Of a stretch of 12,100 bases of DNA, positions 6,368-12,100 are shown in pieces. The notes under the pieces were generated by a model. That model was not told where the DNA came from, searched no databases, and worked only from the letters and a program-made list of their open reading frames with translations. This stretch comes from Lachnospira sp. UBA4285. Lineage in GTDB: Bacteria > Bacillota > Clostridia > Lachnospirales > Lachnospiraceae. The DNA lies in NCBI GenBank assembly GCA_002394965.1, contig DGVL01000147.1:1-12100 (forward strand). Direction: 5' to 3'. Each line of letters starts with the position of its first letter. The first letter of the stretch is position 1. Made by a program: the position numbers and the translations under genes.

Positions 6368-8754
6368 GCAATGCGTTTGAGCGCTATGCGCCGTTTATCC
6401 AGGACTACATATACCGCAGCGGCTGGAGAAGCCTGCGGGCTGTGCAGGCGGCTGCGGCGGATGCGATCTTTGACACGGATGACAATGTACTCCTTCTGGC
6501 CTCGACAGCTTCCGGCAAGACGGAGGCAGCTTTCTTCCCGATTCTGACACTGTTGTCTGAGAACCCTTCTGCATCTGTGGGGGTCATCTACATCGGACCT
6601 CTTAAAGCGCTCATCAACGACCAGTTCAGCCGGCTGAGCGATCTTTGCCAGGAGGCAGGCGTGCCGGTCTGGCACTGGCACGGCGATGTCTCCGCCACAC
6701 ACAAGGCGAAGCTTCTCAAGAATCCGTCAGGTATTCTGCAGATAACCCCGGAGTCGCTGGAGGCGCTGCTCCTGCACAAACACGGATATATTCCGAAACT
6801 GTTCAAAGACCTGCGTTTTATCGTTATCGATGAGGTGCATTCTCTGATGCGGGGTGCAAGAGGTGAGCAGTGCCTTTGCCTGATGGAGAGGCTATCCCGC
6901 ATGGCCGGGGTGAATCCGCGCCGGATCGGGCTCTCGGCGACGATCGGCGACCCGGAGATGACCGGGAAGTTTCTGTCGGCGGGGACCGGGAGAGACTGTG
7001 TGATCCCGAGAATCTCCTCCAGAGGCCAGACCATGCGCCTTTCGGTGGATCAGTTCTGGATACCCGATCCGATGCGGGAGGATGAAACAAAAGGAAGCGG
7101 CCAGACGGGGCATCAGGAGAATGAAGCGCCCGAGGACGCAGAGGTGATAACCGGCATTGCGCTCGACAGGGATGGGGTGGCGCCGTCTGCATCAGCCAGT
7201 GTCAAGACGGATCGTGCGCCTGCGGCGGCGGATGCGGGGCTTGCTTACATCTTCGAGCACACGCGCGGAAAGAAGTCTCTGATCTTCTGCAACTCGCGGG
7301 AGGAAGCAGAGGGCGTCACCACGACGCTGCGGCAGTACTGCGAGGCGCGTCATGAGCCGGACCGTTTTCTCATCCATCACGGGAATCTTTCGGCATCCTA
7401 CCGCCAGTCTGCGGAGGAGATCATGCGGGATGAGAGCGCGAATTTCGCCACTGTGACGACGTCCACGCTGGAACTTGGGATTGACATCGGGCAGCTCGAA
7501 CAAGTATTCCAGATCAACGCCCCGTTTACGGTGTCTTCATTCCTTCAGCGAATGGGACGGTCCGGAAGGCGTGGAGAACCGCCTCAGATGCGGCTCGTCA
7601 TCCGGGAACAGATGCAGCAGGCCCGCGATATGGCGCCGGCGTGTGTCCCCTGGAGTCTTGTGCAGGCCTGCGCGCTGATTCAGCTGTATCTGGAGGAGCG
7701 CTGGGTGGAGCCGCCCAGACTCAATCCGCTGCCCTACAGCCTGCTGTACCACCAGACGATGGCGACGCTTGCTTCGGAAGGCGAGATGAGCCCCGCGCAG
7801 CTTGCCAGGGAAGTGCTGGGGCTGGCGCCATTTGCCATGGTGAGTGCAGATGATTACCGGGTGCTGCTCCGAAGTCTTATTAAAGAAGATCACATTGAGC
7901 AGACGGAGGGCGGAGGTCTTATCGTGGGCCTGGAAGGCGAGAAGATCACCGGCAGTTTCAAGTTCTATGCGGTCTTTCAGGAAAATGAAGAATTTACAGT
8001 GCGGGCAGATTCACAGGAACTCGGCACCATTGTGGCGCCTCCGCCGGCGGGCGAGAAGATTGCCATCGCGGGGCATGTGTGGGTGGTCGATGAGGTTGAT
8101 GTGAAGCGTCATGTTGTCTACTGCACGCAGACAAAAGGCAATATTCCGGCGTATTTCGGCCAGTGCCCGGGCGACATCAACACCCGGATCCTGGAACGGA
8201 TGAAGCAGGTGCTTGGAGAGGAAAAGATGTATCCGTACCTGCAGAATCATGCCCGGCTGCGGCTTCAGGAGGCGAGGAGCCTTGCGGCTCAGGCGGGGTT
8301 TTTGCGCTGCCCGCTCATTAATCTGGGCGGCAGCATGTGGGCGCTGTTTCCGTGGCTCGGGACCTATGCGTTTCTCGCGCTGGAGAGGCTCATCAAGATT
8401 AAATGCGCAGCGCTTCTGGGGATCAAGGGACTCGAGGCGTCGAGGCCGTATTATATGCAGTTTACTATGGCCGCCACACCGGAAGAGTTCTTCCGGACGC
8501 TCATCCGCGCGGCCGGGACGGACTTCCCGGCAGGGGATCTTGTATACAAGACGGAAGTTCCGGTCTTTGAGAAGTATGATGTTTTTGTCCCGGCAGAACT
8601 TGTGAAGAAGAGCTTTGCGCAGGGGGTACTGGACATCGACGGCATGCGCAGGCGGGTGCTCTCCTGGGATGTGTACACGCATGAGCCGCTCACCGGAAAG
8701 GCACAGGCAGGAATACCCGGTGAGGAGACGGACATACCGGCCACATCTGAATAA
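6364..8754 (+). CDS. Lhr-like superfamily 2 DEAD/DEAH-box helicase
   Basis: A 796-residue helicase. Motifs in order: I ASTASGKTE (46-54), Ia YIGPLKALINDQ (76-87), Ib TPESLEALL (128-136), II DEVH (156-159), III SAT (191-193), IV LIFCNSR (306-312), V TTSTLELGIDIG (365-376) and VI QRMGRSGRR (395-403). DEVH and QRMGRSGRR are characteristic of the Lhr/Ski2-like branch, which moves 3' to 5' on single-stranded DNA or RNA. Residues about 430-640 resemble the winged-helix and beta-barrel region of the Lhr core (GHVWVVDEVD, then NIPAYFGQCPGDI). A flexible insert of about 50 residues (237-290, rich in Glu, Gly, Ala, Ser and Asp) separates the two RecA domains. No nuclease, methylase or long Lhr C-terminal extension is seen. 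Its ATG overlaps the ATPase stop (ATGA). No hairpin terminator follows; the next gene has its own promoter. Confidence 0.87.
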   Translation: MSNAFERYAPFIQDYIYRSGWRSLRAVQAAAADAIFDTDDNVLLLASTASGKTEAAFFPILTLLSENPSASVGVIYIGPLKALINDQFSRLSDLCQEAGVPVWHWHGDVSATHKAKLLKNPSGILQITPESLEALLLHKHGYIPKLFKDLRFIVIDEVHSLMRGARGEQCLCLMERLSRMAGVNPRRIGLSATIGDPEMTGKFLSAGTGRDCVIPRISSRGQTMRLSVDQFWIPDPMREDETKGSGQTGHQENEAPEDAEVITGIALDRDGVAPSASASVKTDRAPAAADAGLAYIFEHTRGKKSLIFCNSREEAEGVTTTLRQYCEARHEPDRFLIHHGNLSASYRQSAEEIMRDESANFATVTTSTLELGIDIGQLEQVFQINAPFTVSSFLQRMGRSGRRGEPPQMRLVIREQMQQARDMAPACVPWSLVQACALIQLYLEERWVEPPRLNPLPYSLLYHQTMATLASEGEMSPAQLAREVLGLAPFAMVSADDYRVLLRSLIKEDHIEQTEGGGLIVGLEGEKITGSFKFYAVFQENEEFTVRADSQELGTIVAPPPAGEKIAIAGHVWVVDEVDVKRHVVYCTQTKGNIPAYFGQCPGDINTRILERMKQVLGEEKMYPYLQNHARLRLQEARSLAAQAGFLRCPLINLGGSMWALFPWLGTYAFLALERLIKIKCAALLGIKGLEASRPYYMQFTMAATPEEFFRTLIRAAGTDFPAGDLVYKTEVPVFEKYDVFVPAELVKKSFAQGVLDIDGMRRRVLSWDVYTHEPLTGKAQAGIPGEETDIPATSE

Positions 8755-8780
8755 TTATGCACAAAATCTGTATTATATTC

Positions 8781-8824
8781 TTGACGCACAGGCCTGTAAG
8801 ATGATACCATCATGGGAACGTTCC
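8781..8824 (+). promoter_or_regulatory. Promoter with clustered dyads before the binding-protein gene
   Basis: TTGACG (8781-8786) serves as -35 and TACCAT (8805-8810) as a weak -10, 18 bases apart. Three dyads crowd the site: ACAGGCCTGT (8788-8797, perfect), ATGAT-ACC-ATCAT (8801-8813) over the -10, and GGAACGTTCC (8815-8824, perfect) at the expected start. This suggests regulation by a repressor or activator, not identified here. Confidence 0.5.
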
Positions 8825-8867
8825 GGGGATCAGGAAGAAAGGACAGATCCGGAAGGAGGAGGAAAAT

Positions 8868-9737
8868 ATGAGATTCAAGAAGATTGCAGCGGCAGCCCTC
8901 ACGGCTGTCATGGGGTTTGGTCTGGCTGCCTGCGGCAGCACTTCGGGCGGCACCGCGTCAGCATCCGGCAGCAGCGCGGCAACGACAGCGGCGGCCGGCG
9001 CCACGACGACAGCGGCTTCGGGGAGTGCTTCCGGAAGCTTCACGACGGCCGAGAAAGGCGTTCTTCATGTGGCGACCAATGCGACATTCCCGCCGTATGA
9101 GTCCACGACAGATGACGGTGGCTTCACCGGCATCGACATCGACCTGGCCAATGCCATCGCCGAAAAGCTGGGGCTGACCGTTACGATTGACAACATGGAT
9201 TTCGGCTCCATCGTAGCGGCTGTTTCCGGCGGCAAGTCTGACATCGGCATGGCCGGCATGAGTGTCACCGACGAGCGCAAGAAGAGTGTTGATTTCACGG
9301 ACACCTATGCGAACTCCAAGCAGGTCATCATCGTAACCGATGACTCAGATATCAAGACGCCGGACGATCTTTCCAAAGCCGGGAAGATCGGATGCCAGGA
9401 AGGCACGACCGGATACATGCTCTGCTCGGACACGCCCGAGAACGGCGGATACGGTGAGGATCATGTAATCGCCTACAACAACGGGATCATCGCCGTACAG
9501 GCGCTTCTGTCCGGAAAGGTTGACGCCGTTGTCATCGACGCGGAGCCGGCTAAGGAGTACGTTGCGGCCAATCCGGGGACGAAGATTCTGGATACCGCAT
9601 TCGCCGATGAGGATTATGCGATCTGCGTGTCCAAGAACAATCCGCAGCTGCGCGATGCTGTCAACAAAGCACTCAAGGAGCTGAAGGATGACGGCACTGT
9701 CAAGAAAATCATCGACAAGTACATCTCGGCTAGCTGA
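8868..9737 (+). CDS. Polar amino-acid ABC transporter, substrate-binding lipoprotein
   Basis: A 289-residue SBP_bac_3 family protein that would capture an amino acid outside the membrane and pass it to the permease. A lipoprotein signal peptide with basic start MRFKK, a hydrophobic core and lipobox LAAC leads to lipidation at Cys22. Residues 23-58 are a Ser/Thr/Ala/Gly tether. The mature domain starts at VLHVATNATFPPYES and carries FTGIDIDLANAIAEKLG, SDIGMAGMSVTDERKKSVDFTDTY and the C-terminal LKELKDDGTVKKIIDKY helix, all typical of polar amino-acid binding proteins. A very strong Shine-Dalgarno sequence (GGAAGGAGGAGG) precedes the ATG. It has its own promoter and terminator. The likely partners are the permease and ATPase at 2645-4088, on the other strand. 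Ligand identity cannot be read from sequence with confidence. Confidence 0.93.
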   Translation: MRFKKIAAAALTAVMGFGLAACGSTSGGTASASGSSAATTAAAGATTTAASGSASGSFTTAEKGVLHVATNATFPPYESTTDDGGFTGIDIDLANAIAEKLGLTVTIDNMDFGSIVAAVSGGKSDIGMAGMSVTDERKKSVDFTDTYANSKQVIIVTDDSDIKTPDDLSKAGKIGCQEGTTGYMLCSDTPENGGYGEDHVIAYNNGIIAVQALLSGKVDAVVIDAEPAKEYVAANPGTKILDTAFADEDYAICVSKNNPQLRDAVNKALKELKDDGTVKKIIDKYISAS

Positions 9738-9770
9738 TTGTATTGCGAACATCTGAATATGCGATAAAAG

Positions 9771-9806
9771 GCTGCAGCACTTCTTCGGAGGTGCCGCAGC
9801 TTTTTT
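9771..9806. terminator. Rho-independent terminator with UUCG tetraloop
   Basis: GCTGC (9771-9775) pairs with GCAGC (9796-9800). After one A-C mismatch, GCAC pairs with GTGC and TTC with GAG, closing a C(UUCG)G tetraloop (9784-9787). Six T residues follow (9801-9806). The A-run at 9766-9769 gives a shorter T-run on the minus strand, so it can also end the convergent EamA transcript. Confidence 0.92.
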
Positions 9807-9833
9807 GCTGCAGAAAACTTTACGACAGGGCAT

Positions 9834-10832
9834 TTAAGTACGGCTTCTTGTCACAATGAAGATCCCGCTGCACACGAGCCCCAGGGCGATGAGCAGAAGC
9901 ACAGGGCTTGCGGGCTGCTCGTTCAGAATGAGCAATGAAAGCAGCACACCGAACACCGGTGTCAGCAGAGAAAAGGATGTGACGCGGGAGACTGGATTGT
10001 ATTTGAGCAGAAGGCTCCAGAGCGAGTAGGCTGCGGCACTCACAAATGCAAGGTAGAAGAGAAGCCAGATGGCAGAAGGCGGAAAAAGGCCGATGTGTCC
10101 TCCGGCCAGTATTCCTGCCATAAGAAGCATCAGTCCGCCAGCGACGAACTGCCAGGCAGAGAGAAGGACGGGGTCGAAGCGTTTCGAAAACTCCTTCATG
10201 AAGACCTGGGAAAAAGCGGCGGATACGGTTGAGAGCATGATTGCGATATCACCAGCCGGGCTGCCGCCGGAAGCAGAGGCTGCCAGAAGGGCCGGAGTGT
10301 TGATCAGAACGATACCGGAGAATCCGATGAGGATTCCGGTTAATTTCCGGGGAGTCAGGTGCTCCTGGCGGAAGATGAGCGAAGAGATGAGTATCGCAAA
10401 GAACGGACTGGTGCCCTCGATGACGCTTCCCCGCACGCCGAGCGTGTGGGCGAGGCCGATGTAAAAGAAGAAATACTGGACGGCGGTCTGAAACAGCGCC
10501 AGGATGATCACAGGCACGAGGGCTCTTCGCCCCGGGAGCAGAGTCTTCCGAAGGCTTTCAGGTTTTCCGCTTTCTGCAGACGCTCCCGGTGAGCGCAGCG
10601 GGAGCTGCTTTGCCCGGGAGGCGGCAAGCAGAAAGAAAAGGAGGAGAAAGCCGGCCAGTGTAAAGCGCATGCCGGCAAAAATCAGCTGCGCGGCAGTATC
10701 AGACGAGCTCACAGACAACAGGGCATAGCCCGCTTTGATGCCGGGAAACGCGCTCCCCCAGAGAAAATTGGCGGTCAGTGCGAAGGCGATAATGCAGGGC
10801 CAGCTGGTGAGATAATTCTTCTTTTTCTCCAC
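9834..10832 (-). CDS. DMT-family (EamA) transporter
   Basis: A 332-residue membrane protein of the drug/metabolite transporter superfamily, most probably an exporter of amino acids or related metabolites. It has two tandem EamA repeats of about five helices each. Repeat one opens with the typical NFLWGSAFPGIKAG (22-35) and includes YIGLAHTLGVRGSVIEGTSP. Repeat two opens near GDIAIMLSTVSAAFSQVFMKEF and ends with PVFGVLLSLLILNEQ, where the Glu before the last helix is a family hallmark. A cytoplasmic basic, Ser/Pro-rich loop (about 73-105) lies in the first repeat. The start is GTG at 10832-10830, with AGAGAGGA about 5 bases upstream. It converges with the binding-protein gene and diverges from the FliB-type gene. 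The substrate is unknown. Confidence 0.88.
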   Translation of the reverse strand: MEKKKNYLTSWPCIIAFALTANFLWGSAFPGIKAGYALLSVSSSDTAAQLIFAGMRFTLAGFLLLFFLLAASRAKQLPLRSPGASAESGKPESLRKTLLPGRRALVPVIILALFQTAVQYFFFYIGLAHTLGVRGSVIEGTSPFFAILISSLIFRQEHLTPRKLTGILIGFSGIVLINTPALLAASASGGSPAGDIAIMLSTVSAAFSQVFMKEFSKRFDPVLLSAWQFVAGGLMLLMAGILAGGHIGLFPPSAIWLLFYLAFVSAAAYSLWSLLLKYNPVSRVTSFSLLTPVFGVLLSLLILNEQPASPVLLLIALGLVCSGIFIVTRSRT

Positions 10833-10870
10833 GGAGTCCTCTCTTTCCGGCGCTAAAATGTGCGCAGAAC

Positions 10871-10902
10871 ATGAAAAAATGGTACACTTGGGCTATATTC
10901 TA
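10871..10902. promoter_or_regulatory. Overlapping divergent promoters (EamA gene and FliB-type gene)
   Basis: Plus strand: ATGAAA (10871-10876) and TATATT (10894-10899), 17 bases apart, point toward the FliB-type gene. Minus strand: an extended -10, TGATAGAAT (with TAGAAT at 10902-10897), points toward the EamA gene but has no good -35. The two -10 elements overlap by 3 bp. The plus-strand site is the better match. Confidence 0.45.
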
Positions 10903-10917
10903 TCACGAAATCGGGCG

Positions 10918-10937
10918 AATGCACTGTGCGGTGCATT
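10918..10937 (+). promoter_or_regulatory. 7-bp hairpin in the leader of the FliB-type gene
   Basis: AATGCAC (10918-10924) and GTGCATT (10931-10937) form an inverted repeat around a 6-base loop, 7 bases before the AAAGGA Shine-Dalgarno sequence (10945-10950). It has no T-run, so it is not a terminator. It may be an operator or an RNA structure that affects translation. Confidence 0.4.
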
Positions 10938-10956
10938 TCCGGTGAAAGGAGTGACC

Positions 10957-12100
10957 GTGAAGATCACAGTTCCGGACTATTACCCGAAGTTCCGGTGTAT
11001 AGCGGGCGCGTGTACGGACACATGCTGTGCGGGGTGGGATGTCGACGTGGATGCAGCCGCGTACAGCCGGTATCAGAAGATAATAGAAGATGAAAGCACA
11101 CCGATTGCCCGCCGGCTGAAAGAGGCATGTGTGCCGGGGGATGACGGCGGGTGCACGTTCCGGCTCAGGGAGAATCTGCGCTGCCCTTTTCTGAACCGGG
11201 ATAATCTATGCGACCTGATTACTGCGAAAGGGGAATCGGTTCTGTGCGATACCTGTGCCGATTTCCCGCGGTTCAAGACCGCGTACGGAAACAGACTGGA
11301 GACAGGGCTGGCCCCTTCCTGTATCACAGCCGCACAGATCATGCTCTCCTCGCCTCTGCCTTTTACGCTCGTGAGCGGCGGAGAGGACGGCCGCTCTCCC
11401 GAGGAGAATGACATCGACCCGCAGACGTTCTTCCGCCTCAGGCAGATACGCGGTGATTACCTGGCCAGACTCAATGACACAGCGACAGATATCGCGAGCG
11501 CGCTGCGCTTTGGTCTCTGCGGCCTGACGCCTGACAAGGATCCTGCAGCTGATGTGACGGCAGCGGGCAGCGAAGCGTATCGGAATACGGAGGAGCATCT
11601 GCTGGATGATTTCCCGGGGATGGAGATCATCAATCCGGACTGGAGACTCGTGCAGCAGCGGGAACAAAAGCTGAGAGAGCATTTGAAAAAATCGCCTGCC
11701 GGAGAGTGGGGGCGGCTTCTGCACTCCATGTATGCCGGTACACCAGCACTTGACGCAGAGGCGCGTCAGATAGCGGCTTACGATGTTTACCGCTATCTTC
11801 TTCCGGCTGTTTACACCGGAGATGAACTGTGCCGGCGCAAGATCGCCGCGTTCACCTATCTTGTGACACAGCGGATGTATGCGGGGTATTACTTTGCGCA
11901 GGGAAATCTGCCTTTCTCAGCGCGGGTTGATCTGCAGCATCTGTGGTCGCGGCAGTTTGAGCACTCCTATGTGAATTTCAGACATTACAGCCGCCTTCTT
12001 TCCGGCAGTGCCCGCTACAGCCGCCACCGGCTCGCCGCGTTACTCGCAAGAGAACAGCTCGAGCGCGGCGGGGGCCTGCCCCGGTTTGTCGTGGCTGGAA
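10957..12100 (+). CDS. fliB: FliB-type cysteine-cluster protein, putative flagellin lysine-N-methylase (3' truncated by window edge)
   Basis: The frame stays open from GTG 10957 to the window end, giving 381 codons. The N-terminus VPDYYPKFRCIAGAC, followed by TCCAGWDVDVD (Cys14, 19, 23 and 24), matches the FliB family. A second cysteine group follows (Cys66, 76, 85, 97, 100 and 122), including RCPFLNRDNLC and LCDTCADFPRF. The family is named for the Salmonella protein needed for lysine methylation of flagellin; the cysteines probably hold a metal or Fe-S centre. No flagellar gene is in the window, so the name is by family only. GTG 10957 lies 6 bases after AAAGGA; GTG 10951 directly abuts that site and is less likely. 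The C-terminal half has aromatic-rich helical stretches (YDVYRYLLPAVY, VTQRMYAGYYFAQGN). Confidence 0.82.
   Translation, partial: MKITVPDYYPKFRCIAGACTDTCCAGWDVDVDAAAYSRYQKIIEDESTPIARRLKEACVPGDDGGCTFRLRENLRCPFLNRDNLCDLITAKGESVLCDTCADFPRFKTAYGNRLETGLAPSCITAAQIMLSSPLPFTLVSGGEDGRSPEENDIDPQTFFRLRQIRGDYLARLNDTATDIASALRFGLCGLTPDKDPAADVTAAGSEAYRNTEEHLLDDFPGMEIINPDWRLVQQREQKLREHLKKSPAGEWGRLLHSMYAGTPALDAEARQIAAYDVYRYLLPAVYTGDELCRRKIAAFTYLVTQRMYAGYYFAQGNLPFSARVDLQHLWSRQFEHSYVNFRHYSRLLSGSARYSRHRLAALLAREQLERGGGLPRFVVAG

Noticed and set aside
8011..8682. 223-codon minus-strand frame inside the helicase gene
   Set aside because: Shadow of the helicase frame, with basic low-complexity residues and no ribosome-binding site or motif.
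4923..8754. Complete BREX locus
   Set aside because: Only a BrxD-like ATPase and an Lhr-like helicase are present. No BrxA, BrxB, BrxC, PglX methylase or PglZ gene lies on either side, and the next genes are a tRNA and an amino-acid binding protein.
8817..8867. Riboswitch or T-box leader before the binding-protein gene
   Set aside because: The leader is only about 50 bases, with no T-box motif or antiterminator/terminator pair.
1..12100. CRISPR arrays or insertion-sequence ends
   Set aside because: No regularly spaced repeats and no transposase or paired terminal inverted repeats were seen.

Overview
The window looks like chromosomal DNA of a Clostridia-type Firmicute, most like Lachnospiraceae. 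GC content is moderately high. Shine-Dalgarno sequences are strong, several genes start with GTG or TTG, and lipoproteins are anchored through a lipobox. Rho-independent terminators sit at almost every transcription-unit boundary. The family assignment is inferred from protein style, not from a marker gene. No transposase, integrase, phage gene, CRISPR array or rRNA is visible.

Layout. (1) Positions 1-2520, plus strand: a run of tightly packed genes holding the 3' end of an unidentified gene, a ROK-family fructokinase, a small YkgJ-type cysteine-cluster protein, and an Lgt-family membrane protein. It ends at a very strong bidirectional terminator (about 2564-2603). (2) 2645-4088, minus strand: ATPase and permease of a polar amino-acid ABC importer, overlapping by 14 bp. 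(3) 4218-4647, minus strand: an 87-residue protein of unknown function with a near-consensus promoter, a likely operator and its own terminator. (4) 4701-4864: tRNA-Ala(CGC) with promoter and terminator. (5) 4923-8754, plus strand: a two-gene cassette, a DUF2791/BrxD-like P-loop ATPase followed with a 4-bp overlap by an Lhr-like superfamily 2 helicase. (6) 8781-9806, plus strand: a lipoprotein substrate-binding protein of the polar amino-acid family. (7) 9834-10832, minus strand: a DMT/EamA exporter. (8) 10957 to the window end, plus strand: a FliB-type cysteine-cluster protein cut by the window edge.

How the genes fit together. The binding protein (8868-9737) and the permease/ATPase pair (2645-4088) are the three parts expected of one amino-acid importer. 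Here they lie on opposite strands, with the tRNA, the small gene and the ATPase-helicase cassette between them. The Lgt-family protein is of the type that would lipidate such a binding protein at Cys22, but its active-site motif diverges from E. coli Lgt.

The most interesting element is the ATPase-helicase pair. Both proteins belong to families found in BREX-type and Ter-linked defence or stress loci. Here they stand alone behind a tRNA gene, with no methylase, PglZ phosphatase, nuclease or TerB-type partner in view. They are best treated as a candidate minimal two-component nucleic-acid-remodelling or defence system. That role is inferred, not shown by the sequence.
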